A stretch of DNA of 64,000 nucleotides from Io17-Chloro-G2 sp965226915 (GTDB lineage: Bacteria; Chloroflexota; Dehalococcoidia; Lucifugimonadales; UBA3495), in the NCBI GenBank assembly GCA_965226915.1, contig CBDDEJ010000008.1:186001-250000 (forward strand), given 5' to 3'. This document shows positions 51,767 through 62,900 of the stretch, piece after piece. Position 1 is the stretch's first letter. The number at the start of each line of letters is the position of its first letter. The notes beneath the pieces were generated by a model. The model was not told the origin of the DNA. It searched no databases and saw only the letters and a program-made list of their open reading frames with translations. A program made the position numbers and the translations under genes.

Positions 51767-53230
51767 TCATTGCCCTTTTTGGTAGATATCGAACGTGAAG
51801 GCGAACAACCCGAAATCCGATGAGTCAGAGCTCATTGTCAGGCGTTCCCGCTGCTTATACCCGGAGTTTGCCAAAATCTGATACAGACGTGCCTCATCCA
51901 CCATAAGATAGCTTTCACCGTCACTCCCGATGATGATGTCTTCCCCTTTGTTCTCGTCTGTCAGATATTCGCCGTCGGCGGTTATCCGGACTTTGTAATC
52001 TTTCCCTGATTCCGAGGTCAACACGGCGTTTACGCTGACGGCGGAATAGATGATTGAGAGGGTGTCCTCGTGCCCGCCGGTCTCCCTTCCGTGCTTGATG
52101 CTCTCCGGGCCCACCAACCAAGGCCCGTCCAGATAAATCTGGTGCGGCTCCAGACTTCCCGGGGACTCAAAATCCGCCACCGTGTTGGGTGAATTATAAT
52201 ATGCATTCTGCTTGAAGTAACCGCCACGTCCGTAAAGGAAGTCATTGTACCCCCGTTCGTATCCACCGTACAGCTCCCGAGTCACCTCGGCGCCCCGCTC
52301 GTTGAGGTAAGTGGCGTCGATGGTCTGGCCGGTTGGCAGAGGCATGTCGCCGCCGATGAACGTGGCGCCCGTCTCCAGCAGCAACTCGCGAATCTTCTCT
52401 TCGGTTTCAGCGTACCCGCCCTCCCCGAAATGTGTGTAGCGGACTTCGCCGTTTTGATCTATCAAATACTTGGCCGGCCAAAAGCGGTTGGAGTAATTCC
52501 GCCAGGTGACGAAGTCGTTGTCCATGGCCACCGGCCAGACGATCCCGTCGACTTGAGTCGCCCGGGTGACATTGTCCTGGTCTTTTTCAAACTCGAACTC
52601 GGGACTGTGAACGCCAATGATCACCAGACCATCGTCGGCATAACGCGAATGCCACAATTTCAAGAAAGGATACGTGTGGATGCAGTTGATGCAGGTATAG
52701 GTCCAAAAATCAATCAACACCACTTTGCCCCTTAATTGCGCCACGGTTAGGGGCTCGCTGTTCAGCCACGCTTTGATGCCTTCGATTTCAGCCGCCCGGT
52801 CACCTACATTACCGCCCACAGGCCCGGTGTAGTCATCGGTTGGAGGCGCCTCCGGGGTTGGAGTTGCTTGCTGAATGACCTGGGCGATTTCCACCGAGAC
52901 AGAGGTAGAGGTATCTTTGGTAGGGCCTTCAAGAATGGCGCCACCGGTGGTTTCCGGGGTCGGGACCCCAGCGCCGGCGGACGCCGATTCCGGCTGGCCG
53001 CCCGTTGCTCCCGTCGTTGAATCGGGAGCAATCTTGGCAGGACTCGCGTCATCCGCCTTCTGGGCATCGCTGGGCGAAATGGCCGTATCGCCCGTTGCAC
53101 CCGTTGTGCTTTGACCTGTTGGAGCAGCAGGGGCAGCCGTGCCGCAGGCCACCAAGAAGAGCGCTAGGAACAGACTCAGAATCAACGGTTGAAGGAATGT
53201 TCTAAAATGCACGAATCGTCGCGGTGTCAC
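51767..53230 (-). CDS. lipoprotein TlpA/DipZ-type thioredoxin-like protein
   Basis: 487 residues from a GTG at 53230, chosen since GGAG lies seven bases upstream and a normal signal peptide with lipobox L-F-L-V-A-C follows. A Ser/Thr/Ala/Pro-rich linker of about 110 residues precedes the redoxin domain with W-T-Y-T-C-I-N-C-I-H and the DipZ-like C-terminal domain ending F-G-L-F-A-F-T-F. Paralogue of 50603. The three genes probably form one transcript starting upstream of 53230. Confidence 0.88.
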   Translation of the reverse strand: MTPRRFVHFRTFLQPLILSLFLALFLVACGTAAPAAPTGQSTTGATGDTAISPSDAQKADDASPAKIAPDSTTGATGGQPESASAGAGVPTPETTGGAILEGPTKDTSTSVSVEIAQVIQQATPTPEAPPTDDYTGPVGGNVGDRAAEIEGIKAWLNSEPLTVAQLRGKVVLIDFWTYTCINCIHTYPFLKLWHSRYADDGLVIIGVHSPEFEFEKDQDNVTRATQVDGIVWPVAMDNDFVTWRNYSNRFWPAKYLIDQNGEVRYTHFGEGGYAETEEKIRELLLETGATFIGGDMPLPTGQTIDATYLNERGAEVTRELYGGYERGYNDFLYGRGGYFKQNAYYNSPNTVADFESPGSLEPHQIYLDGPWLVGPESIKHGRETGGHEDTLSIIYSAVSVNAVLTSESGKDYKVRITADGEYLTDENKGEDIIIGSDGESYLMVDEARLYQILANSGYKQRERLTMSSDSSDFGLFAFTFDIYQKGQ

Positions 53231-53440
53231 TGTTTGCTCCAATATGATGGGTCGCCGGGCAAGCTGGTGATGCAAATGGCCAAAACCAAATGCCATATGG
53301 TATTTATACGCTGGAATCAATGAGCTGGATGCGGAGCCGGGGGATTTCGGCGAACGGCTACCCATCGGCAGTATCCCAATGGTATTATGTTACACTCAAA
53401 ATAATCGGGCTGACTGACCGTGGCCGTAAGGAGGTCCTGC

Positions 53441-54394
53441 TTGCAGGATACCAGCACCACCACCCTAATCGCGCGCCGGATCATAGACAACGTATCTAAG
53501 GTTATCGTCGGTAAAAGGCCCGTCATCGAGCAGGCCCTGGCGGCATTGGTGGCCCAAGGGCACCTGCTGGTCGAAGACGTGCCAGGTGTTGGCAAAACAA
53601 TGCTGGCCAAAAGCATTTCTGTGTCGGTAGGTTGCTCATTCAAGCGCATACAATTCACTCCCGACCTGTTGCCCAGCGACGTATCGGGAATCTCGGTTTA
53701 CAGCCAACAAACCGGAGAATTCCAGTTTCGGCCTGGACCGATCATGTCGCAGGTGGTCTTGGCCGACGAGATCAACCGGGCCACACCCAAGACCCAGTCG
53801 GCGTTGCTAGAGGCCATGGAAGAACTTCAAGTCACGGTGGACGGGGTAACCCACCTTTTGGAACACCCCTTCATAGTGATGGCCACTCAAAACCCCATCG
53901 AATATGAAGGAACATTCCCCCTTCCAGAAGCCCAGCTAGACCGGTTCTTAATGCGCATCAGTCTCGGATATCCTGACTTCAATGAAGAAATGTCGGTGAT
54001 CGAGATTCAAGAATCCACCCATCCCATCGCCACTCTGGAGGCGGTGGCCACCCCCGAAGACGTGCTCGCCATGCAGGAGGCGGCTAAAGAGATCTACGTC
54101 GATCAGGTGGTCAGACAATACATAGTCACACTGGTGGAGGCAACCCGGGAGCAACGGGACATTGCTTTGGGAGCGTCACCCAGGGCGTCGCTAGGCCTTT
54201 TCCGGGCGTCTCGCGCCCTGGCTCTGGTTCAGGATCGGGATTACGTGATTCCCGACGATATCAAAGATTTGGCCGTCTCGGTCATCGCTCACCGGCTCAT
54301 ATTGTCGTCCTCCGCCAGGATGCGGGGCATGCGGAGCGCGGATGTAGTTCTGGATCTGCTAAACCAAGTCGCCGTTCCCGGCGCAACCCGGTAA
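53441..54394 (+). CDS. MoxR-family AAA+ ATPase
   Basis: 317 residues from a TTG at 53441 with AAGGAGG directly upstream. Walker A G-V-G-K-T-M-L-A-K near residue 50, Walker B V-V-L-A-D-E-I-N-R-A near 108, and the family block A-T-Q-N-P-I-E-Y-E-G-T-F-P-L-P-E-A-Q-L-D-R-F near 145-166. MoxR ATPases act as chaperones for von Willebrand or DUF58 partner proteins. First gene of the MoxR-DUF58-transglutaminase operon. Confidence 0.93.
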   Translation: MQDTSTTTLIARRIIDNVSKVIVGKRPVIEQALAALVAQGHLLVEDVPGVGKTMLAKSISVSVGCSFKRIQFTPDLLPSDVSGISVYSQQTGEFQFRPGPIMSQVVLADEINRATPKTQSALLEAMEELQVTVDGVTHLLEHPFIVMATQNPIEYEGTFPLPEAQLDRFLMRISLGYPDFNEEMSVIEIQESTHPIATLEAVATPEDVLAMQEAAKEIYVDQVVRQYIVTLVEATREQRDIALGASPRASLGLFRASRALALVQDRDYVIPDDIKDLAVSVIAHRLILSSSARMRGMRSADVVLDLLNQVAVPGATR

Positions 54395-54609
54395 GCGAAA
54401 ACGTCATCTACAGCATTGATCTTGCATCGGCTTCTTCTGGCTGCTTCCGCAAAATGACGCCGCTAAATAAAGAAGTCAAAATCAACTCACCGGTCCCGAT
54501 CGAACTGCCGGCGAACCGCCGGTGACAATCCCGGATCAGCCGTACTAAACACTGGCGCCGTATCGGTCTGCCGAACATCGCGTATAGATGAAACCCGGAG
54601 ATAAATAGC

Positions 54610-55875
54610 TTGAACAGGCGCACCGTAGGCATCTTGATTCTACTGGCCGTAGTGGCTTTCTACACCTTTGGCACAGGCTTCACCTTCTTCTTCCGGTTTT
54701 TTTACGCCTTATTGTTGCTGTTGGGAGTCGGTCTTTTCTGGGCATGGCTTAACCTTCGCGGATTAGACATAACGTTGAGACGCAGCGCCACACGGGGACA
54801 GGTCGGCGGTTATCTTGAAGGATGGGTGCAGGTGGAAAACCGGACCCGCTTCCCCAAATCGTGGCTGGAAGTGGTGGAGGTCACCGATCTCCCTGTGGAG
54901 TCGGCCGGGAGAGGTCTGGCCTTTGTGCGGGACCAGAGCAGAACCTGGAAGATAGAAACACATCTGACGCGAAGAGGAGTGTTTCACACCGGTCAGGTGG
55001 AAGTAATCAGCCAGGACCCCTTTGGCTTGTTCCGTTTGAAACGCCATTTCCTGCAACCACAGGGATACGTGGTGGTTCCAGCCACCCATCCGTTACCGGA
55101 CCTGGACCCGCGACTCGCCGGGTTGCCCAGCGATAGCCGCACCACCCGCCACTGGGATAACCTCACCACAGATGTGGCATCGGTCCGCGAATACGCTCCG
55201 GGAGATAGTTTCCGAAGGATCCATTGGCCGTATACGGCGCGCATGAACTCTTTGATGGTAAAAGAGTTCGACATGGGGATTTCGGCCGAGGCCTGGGTGG
55301 TCGTGGATATGCAACAGGGTGTTCACTTCGGGGAGCCACCGGACAATACTGAAGAGATGGCAGTCACAGCCGCCGCGTCGCTGATCAACCGGCTGGTTGA
55401 GTTGTCGTTGCCCGTTGGTTTGGCCATGGATGGACACAACAACTACGTTGTCCGTCCGGATAGCAGCCCAGAGCATCTGGGCAGATTGATGGAGGCATTG
55501 GCCGAGGTGAAGGCGGTGGGGACCACTCCCATCGAACGCTTCCTTTATGACCTGCGGCCCAAACTTAGCCGGTTCAACACGCTCACGTTGATCACTCCAT
55601 CTGGCCGCACTGATTGGATACCGGCCCTGACGGCTCTCCAGCGCCAGGGTGTGAGTGTGTCAGTGGTGTTGATAGACCCCAAGAGCTTCGGCAGCGCGTC
55701 CAATATGATGTATTCCCTGGAATCTTTGTTCCAGAACGATATCTCCACATATTCCCTATCCCGCGGGCAGGAACTGAACGAGGCGCTCCACGCGCCTATT
55801 GGCAACGACAATCGCTCGGGGTCGATGGCAGTGCCAGATCTTGCCCAAGCCCAGTCAAGAGATGTAGCGGCATGA
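54610..55875 (+). CDS. DUF58-domain protein
   Basis: 421 residues from a TTG at 54610 with GGAG upstream. Two N-terminal membrane helices (about 6-45), a beta-rich middle, and the DUF58 block Y-A-P-G-D-S-F-R-R-I-H-W-P-Y-T-A-R near residue 197, followed by a von Willebrand A-like domain. It usually works with MoxR and the transglutaminase. It is 215 bases after moxR; that gap holds a small hairpin (CACCGG/CCGGTG) but no gene. Its stop overlaps the next start as ATGA. Confidence 0.92.
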   Translation: MNRRTVGILILLAVVAFYTFGTGFTFFFRFFYALLLLLGVGLFWAWLNLRGLDITLRRSATRGQVGGYLEGWVQVENRTRFPKSWLEVVEVTDLPVESAGRGLAFVRDQSRTWKIETHLTRRGVFHTGQVEVISQDPFGLFRLKRHFLQPQGYVVVPATHPLPDLDPRLAGLPSDSRTTRHWDNLTTDVASVREYAPGDSFRRIHWPYTARMNSLMVKEFDMGISAEAWVVVDMQQGVHFGEPPDNTEEMAVTAAASLINRLVELSLPVGLAMDGHNNYVVRPDSSPEHLGRLMEALAEVKAVGTTPIERFLYDLRPKLSRFNTLTLITPSGRTDWIPALTALQRQGVSVSVVLIDPKSFGSASNMMYSLESLFQNDISTYSLSRGQELNEALHAPIGNDNRSGSMAVPDLAQAQSRDVAA

Positions 55876-58391
55876 CGCCCAACGGTGTAGCGGAACAATC
55901 TCCATATGCCGGCCGGTTGGATCCGGATTCGGCCTTCCGGTGGCTGGTAAACCTCCTGCGCATCTTCCGGCCGTCCGACGGGTGGCTGGCCACGGTTCTG
56001 ATGGTGCTAAACCTCATGATAGTGGTCTGGTCGGTTGGGACGGCGGAATGGGTGGATACGCCAAACCTGGTTGGCCTGGTTTTCCTGGCAATGATGACCG
56101 GGTTGATCCTTTCCCGGATTCCCGTCTGGGGAGCCTTGTTGTTGCCCATTGGAATGGCCATTGGCGGGGTGGTTATCGTGTGGCGGCTGGTGAATTTTGA
56201 AAGCCGAACCCTCGACCTGGCCAACTCCGCCGAATTGTGGGAACGGCTAGACCTGTGGGTTCAGGCGGCCAAGACCGGCTCGATCAATATTGACACGGTC
56301 CCCTTCGCCTTCGCGCTGATGGTGGCCACTTGGTCGGCAGGTTTTCTAGGCGTTTGGATGTTTGCCCGTCTCAAGAATTTCTGGGGCGTGTTCATCCTGG
56401 GCGGCGCCGGATTGCTTTCCAACCTGACCTACCTGCCGCCCAAGGCTGACGTGCACCTGGGCCTTTATTTATTTACCGCCCTGCTGCTGTTGGCTAGGGT
56501 TCAATCGGTTCGCCGCCGCAACCAGTGGCGCGAGCGAAACATGGGATTCGACGGCCATTTGGGTTGGTTGTCAATCTGGGACAGTTTATTCATGGGCGTC
56601 ATTGTACTGTTGGTGGCGTTTTTTATGATTCCCCAGGGAACCAAGTGGCAACCCACCAACGACGTGTACGAATTCATTCGCTCGCCTATGTTAGGGTGGG
56701 AGGACGACTTCAACCGCCTCTTCGCCGGGCTGCCCGCACGCCGTGCCCTGGGCTACCGAATCTGGGGAGACGTTATGCCTTTCCAGGGCACCATCAACCC
56801 CACCGAGGCGCCCGTGCTTCAAGTAGAGTCGAGGCTGCCCATGTACTGGAAGGCCCGCACCTACGACACCTATACCGCCAAAGGCTGGAAATCCGAGAAT
56901 ACCGAGCTTCAGCCTTTGGGTTGGGTTCCCTCATACACCAATTCCGAAGCTTACCAAGAGCAGTTCGAAATCAGCTACGTTGTAGTGCCTAACTACGAAA
57001 CCCAGCAACTATTCGGCAGCGGGCAAGTGATTGCGGCCAGCCGGGAAGTTCGGGTGGAAACCTACGATTCGCCGCGTTACATCGTTAATTTGACCAACCC
57101 CGGTGTTTATGACGGGTTGCCACCAAAGTTAGCGGAAGCCGCGGAAAATCTGGCCAATGTGAATGAATCAAGGCGGCGCGCCGCCTCTGATTCCAGTTTG
57201 GCCGACGGTCTACCTGCCGATTTCCGTTTGGTAGAAGTTGAAAGAGAAGCGGGCGTTGCTACACAAGCGATCATCGCAGAGGCTATACCACGTCAAGCTG
57301 ATGTGGTTTCCGTAAGAAACGCCGATGGCAGAGCGAAACCGGGACACGCTTATCAGCTGACCTCCAACGTGTCCTTGGCCACCCCGGAGCAATTGAACCG
57401 GGCGGGAGAGGATTATCCTTCTTGGGCCCTTGTCAAATATACCCAGTTGCCCGACAGCCTTCCCCAACGAGTGCGTAGATTGGCGGACGATATCACCGCT
57501 GCGTCCACCACGCCATACCAAAAGGCCAAAGCCATAGAACGCCACCTGAGAACGCTGCCTTACACCCTCAGTGTGGAGCCACCGCCGTATAAAGCCGACG
57601 GAGTAGACCATTTCTTGTTCACTTTGGGGGAAGGGTACAGCGAGTATTTCTCCTCGGCGATGACCGTGATGCTGCGTTCGGAGGGGGTTCCCGCCCGGAT
57701 GGTGACGGGGTACACCACCGGCGATAAAGTTTCCGGCGAGGACATATTCATTGTGACCGACAGCCACAGCCACGGCTGGGTCGAAGTATTTTTCCCCCAA
57801 TACGGCTGGATTCCGTTTGAACCAACTCCGGGAGAGGTGTTGCCTGGGACGTTCATACCCAGTCCCGTGGCGGAGGCGAGTGACGCGTCAAACGAAATCA
57901 CCGACGATGATTTGGACGAAGACTGCTTGGTCGACTTCGACCTGGAAGACTGCGTATTCGGGAACACCTCCAGATCGTCAGATGGAGTTTTTTTCGGTAC
58001 CGGCCTCTTCAACCAAGCCGTACGGGACGCGCTTCCTTGGATCTTGGCGGTCATGACTGTGGTTGGCGTAACAGCCGCAATCGCCAGGGTGCTGTGGTGG
58101 AGATTCATGGAGCCCTCAACCAACCCGAATACGATGTACCGAAGGCTTGCCTTCCTGGGCGCCTTGAATTCGGTGTCTCCAACCAACCATCAAACTCCTT
58201 ACCAGTACCGTAGCCGGCTGGAAGAGGTCTGGCCTCAACAAAGGGCCAACCTTTCCGCCGTCATTGGCAGCTATGTGCGTTCGGTGTATGGAAAAAAGGA
58301 CCTATCCGACGGGGAACAAGAGCAACTGGTTCAAGCTTGGCTCAAACTTAGAATCCCATTGTTGCTCAACGTTGTGCGGAGGAGGAACTAA
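55872..58391 (+). CDS. TgpA-like membrane transglutaminase, catalytic Cys replaced by Ser
   Basis: 839 residues from the ATG at 55872, overlapping the DUF58 stop. Seven or so N-terminal membrane helices (about 30-245), a large external region, a transglutaminase core near residues 555-660 and one C-terminal helix (about 715-735). The core reads G-E-G-Y-S-E-Y-F-S-S-A-M, where the family has G-x-C-E-x-F-A-S-A, so the nucleophile Cys is Ser590 (AGC at 57639-57641). The His (S-H-G-W-V-E-V) and the F-E-P-T-P-G acidic site remain. Likely a pseudo-enzyme or altered hydrolase. Confidence 0.88.
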   Translation: MTPNGVAEQSPYAGRLDPDSAFRWLVNLLRIFRPSDGWLATVLMVLNLMIVVWSVGTAEWVDTPNLVGLVFLAMMTGLILSRIPVWGALLLPIGMAIGGVVIVWRLVNFESRTLDLANSAELWERLDLWVQAAKTGSINIDTVPFAFALMVATWSAGFLGVWMFARLKNFWGVFILGGAGLLSNLTYLPPKADVHLGLYLFTALLLLARVQSVRRRNQWRERNMGFDGHLGWLSIWDSLFMGVIVLLVAFFMIPQGTKWQPTNDVYEFIRSPMLGWEDDFNRLFAGLPARRALGYRIWGDVMPFQGTINPTEAPVLQVESRLPMYWKARTYDTYTAKGWKSENTELQPLGWVPSYTNSEAYQEQFEISYVVVPNYETQQLFGSGQVIAASREVRVETYDSPRYIVNLTNPGVYDGLPPKLAEAAENLANVNESRRRAASDSSLADGLPADFRLVEVEREAGVATQAIIAEAIPRQADVVSVRNADGRAKPGHAYQLTSNVSLATPEQLNRAGEDYPSWALVKYTQLPDSLPQRVRRLADDITAASTTPYQKAKAIERHLRTLPYTLSVEPPPYKADGVDHFLFTLGEGYSEYFSSAMTVMLRSEGVPARMVTGYTTGDKVSGEDIFIVTDSHSHGWVEVFFPQYGWIPFEPTPGEVLPGTFIPSPVAEASDASNEITDDDLDEDCLVDFDLEDCVFGNTSRSSDGVFFGTGLFNQAVRDALPWILAVMTVVGVTAAIARVLWWRFMEPSTNPNTMYRRLAFLGALNSVSPTNHQTPYQYRSRLEEVWPQQRANLSAVIGSYVRSVYGKKDLSDGEQEQLVQAWLKLRIPLLLNVVRRRN

Positions 58392-58927
58392 TGGCCGGGC
58401 TCCGGTATTTCATGTTTCAATGCCCGGTGGGTTGGGTGGTCCTTCTAGGAAGCGAGAAAGGGCTCAAGCGTTTGAGCCTAAAACCGAGCCCTGAAGAAGC
58501 CATAGATGATCTAGGCTTCGACTTGGAAGAGGCAACCATGGACGCATCGTGGTTCCAACCGGTGCAAAGTTGCGTGGAGCGTTATCTCCAGGGTGACCGG
58601 CGGGCGCTGGATGAAGTTGACCTGGACCTTGATGGTGCTCCGCCATTTTTTAGCGCCGCATGGAAAGCCTGCCGCACGATTCCCGCCGGGGAAACCCGGA
58701 GTTATGCGTGGTTGGCGGCCGAAGCCGGCAGCCCGTTGGCGGTACGCGCCGCGGGGCAGGCAATGGCGAGAAACCCATGGCCACTGATAATCCCTTGCCA
58801 CCGTGTGATTGGCAGCGATGGCGGTTTGGGCGGTTATGGGGCAGGTGGATTGCCGGTCAAGGCCAAATTGCTGCAGATGGAACAATCATATATCCCCGCC
58901 AATAATTTCGATCACAAATTCGATTAA
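58391..58927 (+). CDS. ogt: methylated-DNA--protein cysteine methyltransferase
   Basis: 178 residues, overlapping the transglutaminase stop (TAATG). C-terminal DNA alkyltransferase domain with helix-turn-helix I-P-A-G-E-T-R-S-Y-A-W-L-A near residue 98 and the active-site I-P-C-H-R-V-I with the acceptor Cys near residue 136, then G-G-L-G-G-Y-G-A-G-G. It repairs O6-alkylguanine by moving the alkyl group to its own Cys. The N-terminal domain is short and lacks the Ada phosphotriester part. Its place in a cell-surface operon is unusual and likely chance co-transcription. Confidence 0.93.
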   Translation: MAGLRYFMFQCPVGWVVLLGSEKGLKRLSLKPSPEEAIDDLGFDLEEATMDASWFQPVQSCVERYLQGDRRALDEVDLDLDGAPPFFSAAWKACRTIPAGETRSYAWLAAEAGSPLAVRAAGQAMARNPWPLIIPCHRVIGSDGGLGGYGAGGLPVKAKLLQMEQSYIPANNFDHKFD

Positions 58928-59002
58928 ACCAAAATTTGATCAGAGATTCGAATACACTGGTTGTCAGCGGCGCACCCCGCCGCGAGACGACGGAGGTTTA
59001 AA

Positions 59003-59878
59003 TTGACCAACTCAGCTTCAGTTCCTTCAAGGCCTGCCGAGGCCTGGGCCACCGTGGGTGATTTGGAGGTCCGATATTTAGACTGGGGTGGAGATGGCCC
59101 GCCCATAATGGCTCTGCACGGGTTGGCGTCTTCGGCGCACTGGTACGATCTGGTGGCGCCTCTGTTGAAAGAGCATGGCCGTGTCATTGCCCCAGATCAA
59201 CGGGGGCATGGGCAAACCTCACAAATGGATTCAGGATATGACTGGCAAACGCTCGCTTCGGACATCGTAGGGTTGATGGACCACCTAAAGCTGGAAAAGG
59301 TCTCGGTGTTGGGACACTCTTGGGGCGGGAACGTGGCTGGCAACCTGGCCTCCCGGTTTCCAGAACGGGTGGAAAAGCTGGTGTTGATCGACGGTGGGTT
59401 CATGGGGGCCCGCAATCGTCCGGGGGCATCCTGGGAATCCTTCCGGGATCGGGCGCGGCCCAGGGACGTCTCAGGGACGAGGGAAGAGTTTCTGGATAGG
59501 TTGAGAGTGCAGTTAGCGGAATGCTGGAGCGACGAATTAGAGCGCATTGTCCTAACCATGGTCTATGAAGACGAACAAGGCCAAATCCAGGACATCCTCC
59601 AGCCGGATAATCACACTCAGGTGATGCACGCCATGTGGAACGAGCCGCCGTCCGCCACGTTGCCGGGGGTAGCCTGTCCGACCATCATGATTCCGGCCGG
59701 CCCCAGGCCGGAAAGGGCCGGTACTGAATTCGCCGTCATGCGGCAAGAAATGATTGAAGAAGCGGCCAAGATCGTCAAAAACTGCAAGGTCCACTGGATT
59801 CCCAACACGATGCACGACATCGGCTATCACAAACCCCGTGAATTGGCGGATGTCATTCTGGACTTCCTATCGCAATAA
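59003..59878 (+). CDS. alpha/beta-fold hydrolase
   Basis: 291 residues from a TTG at 59003 with GGAGG seven bases upstream. Oxyanion loop A-L-H-G-L-A-S-S-A-H-W-Y near residue 35, nucleophile G-H-S-W-G-G-N near 102-108, and His in N-T-M-H-D-I-G-Y near 270. The acid is not clear by eye. Similar to epoxide-hydrolase or haloalkane-dehalogenase-like esterases; substrate unknown. It converges with dnaE. Confidence 0.83.
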   Translation: MTNSASVPSRPAEAWATVGDLEVRYLDWGGDGPPIMALHGLASSAHWYDLVAPLLKEHGRVIAPDQRGHGQTSQMDSGYDWQTLASDIVGLMDHLKLEKVSVLGHSWGGNVAGNLASRFPERVEKLVLIDGGFMGARNRPGASWESFRDRARPRDVSGTREEFLDRLRVQLAECWSDELERIVLTMVYEDEQGQIQDILQPDNHTQVMHAMWNEPPSATLPGVACPTIMIPAGPRPERAGTEFAVMRQEMIEEAAKIVKNCKVHWIPNTMHDIGYHKPRELADVILDFLSQ

Positions 59879-59958
59879 CCCGTCCCAATAACCCGGATTC
59901 CGCGCCAAGAGCGGAGATCATTCCGGTCAATAGCGAACGTAAACTAGTGATTCCGGGA

Positions 59959-62900
59959 TCAGACGGGGACATTCTCGATCTTCACTCCGGCTCCGTCGTT
60001 CAGATGCACGGTATCGCATCCTAGCAAGGTCTCCAGCCGCTCATGAAGGACCGGGCAATATTTGGTGTTGACCATAGGCAGTTCCATGACCACACGGTGT
60101 CCGCCGGTGCGGATCTTCAAATTTATGCGGTCCGAGCCCGGGTACTCTAGAAGCAAACCCACCACCTCTCGCAGCAGATGAGCATCGGCCTGGGGATCGC
60201 TGGTTTCCGTCACGCCAAGGCTGACAATGCGGCCGCCGGCCGGCGCGGATGATGCGCCGCTATTGACCGGGGACCCGTTGGAAGCGGCCGGGGCCTTCTC
60301 GTGGGTTGCGCCGTTGGAGGCCGGCCGCCGTCCTGTGGCCCCATTGGCCGTAGTTTGAGGGGCGGAGCCCGTTGCATCGGAGTTGGCTGCGGGATTCGAT
60401 TGGCCGGCGCCGTCGAAATCAAAGACCTCGACTTGGTCGCAGGTCAAAGAGAATTGGTCACCCCTGGCCCGGACCTTGCCCGTTACTTTGATGATCTCGC
60501 CTTCCCGCCACTGGTCAGCGGTGCGCTCCAGCGTGTCGGGCCAGACCATTACCTCTATCTCACCAGCAAGGAGCTCCAGGGTGACTATCAGGTATCTGCG
60601 ATGTTCCTTGGTTTCCCTGGCAACGGTACTTGAAAGGTGGCCGATCACCGTCACCGGTTTCCCGTTCATCTCCTCATCGATCTGATCCATGTAAGTGATG
60701 GCGCTTCCGGCGTCGATGGCCGCCAGTGCCTTCAGCGGGTTATGTGACAGAGACAGACCAAGCAGCTCCCGTTCCCACGACGCTCTTTCCTCATCTGTCG
60801 CGTCAGGACCGTCCAAGACGATTCCTGAGACACCAGCCTGATCAAAAGCCTCCGCGGAATTGACTGGGCTGTTGAACATGCTGGTTTGGCCTGAATCGCG
60901 CGCTTTCGCCTCCAACTGGGCGGTGGCTATGACCTGGTCCAGCGCTTTTAACATGGGACCCCGCCCGGCCAGGGCGTCAAATGCTCCGGCCTTTACCAAG
61001 CTCTCCATGGTGCGGCGGTTGAGTCCCTTAGCATTGGCACGGCGGCAATAATCGTCGATGGACGTAAAAGCGCCGTTTTGTTTACGCTCGGCCACCACCG
61101 GGGCCACGGCGCCCTCGCCCACCGTTTTGATGGCCTTGAGCCCCATGCGGAGGCCCACCGGTTCGCCTTCTTCGCGGGAAATGATGAACATCTCTTCCGA
61201 CTTGTTTATGTCTGGCAGCAGCACCGGAATCCCAAGTTTGGTGCAGGTGTTGATGGACGCCACCATCTTTTCAGGGTTGTCCATTCTGGAGTTAAGCACC
61301 GATGCCATGTATTCCACCGGGTAGTGGGTTTTGAAGTAAGAAGTCCAATATGAGATCAAGGCGTAACTTACGCTGTGGGCTTTATTGAAAGCGTAGCCGG
61401 CGAAGGGCTCTATCAGGTCGAAGACCTCCATGGCCAACTCTTGGGTGAAGCCTTTGGCCTGGGCGCCCGCCACGAACTTCTCGCGCTCCTGGGCCATCAT
61501 GGATGCTATTTTCTTCCCCATGGCTTTGCGGACGATATCGGCCTCGCCCAGGGAATAACCGGCGAACCTCTGCAGGATCAGAAGCACCTGGTCTTGGTAC
61601 ACGATCACGCCGTAGGTTTCGTCCAGCAGATCTTTCAGGCTTTCGTGGGGATAGGTAATCTTCTCGCGGCCGAACTTGGCGTTGATGAAGCGGTCGATGT
61701 GTTCCATCGGGCCCGGGCGGTAAAGGGCTATCATGGCTGAGATGTCGCCCAGGTTGGAAGGCTTTAAATCCTTGATGTAGCGCTGCATCCCGGCGCTTTC
61801 CAGTTGGAACAGGTCAGATGTGTTGCCCGAAGACAGCAGTTCAAAGGTCTGTGGATCATTCAAGGGCAGTTTGTTCAAATCGATGTGGATGCCTTGGCTC
61901 TCACCCAACAATTTAACTGCCCGGTCCAGGATGGTCAGGTTGGTCAATCCCAAGAAGTCCATCTTCAGCAAACCAAGACGGGCCACTGGGTCCATGGAAA
62001 ACTGGGTCATCAGCACTGGGCTGGATTCATCACCCCGGGTGGGTCTCTGCAACGGTACGGTGCCGGTCAGGGGCTCATCGGCTATCAAGACTCCGGCCGC
62101 GTGGGTGCTGACGTGGTGGACGGTCCCCTCCAACCCACGGGCGGTGTCTACTAGTTTTCGGACGTCTTCCTCTTGTTGGTAGGCGGATTCAAACTCGGGG
62201 TTGACCCGCAGAGCGTCTGCCAACGTGCGGGCTTTTAAGGGAACCATGCGGGCCACTCGGTCCACGTCGCCGTAGGTCATGCCCAAGGCCCGGCCCACGT
62301 CTCTCAAAGCGGCCCGGGCGCCCAGTGTTCCAAAGGTGATGATCTGAGCGACACGGTCTTGACCGTATCGCTCGATGACATAGCGGAGGACTTCGTCGCG
62401 GCGGTCGTCTTGGAAATCCAGGTCGATGTCCGGCAGTTCCTTACGTTCCATGTTGAGGAACCGTTCGAAGACCAGCCTGTATTCCAGCGGGTCGACCAGA
62501 GTGATACCAAGGCAGTAAAGGGCCACGCTTCCGGCGGCGCTTCCGCGAACACCGAACATGATTTCCTGTTTGCGGACGAAATCTATGATGTCCCAAACCA
62601 CGAGGAAGTAGTCGGCGAATCTGGTGTGTTGAATGACCTCCAACTCATACCTGAGACGGTCTTCCGCTTCGGGAGTGCTATCGGGATAAAGGTCCCGGAA
62701 GCCCTCCCAGCACAACTTGGAAAGGTATTCGTGAGCGTCGATGCTATCGGGGGTATCATATTTTGGCAAGTGGGTTTCGCCAAACATGAGCTCCACATCG
62801 CACATGTCGGCGATGAGCTGGGTGTTTTCGATGGCCTCTGGGTGGTCCGGGAACAGTTGGGCCATCTCTTCGGGGCTTTTGATGTAATAAGAGTCGTCTT

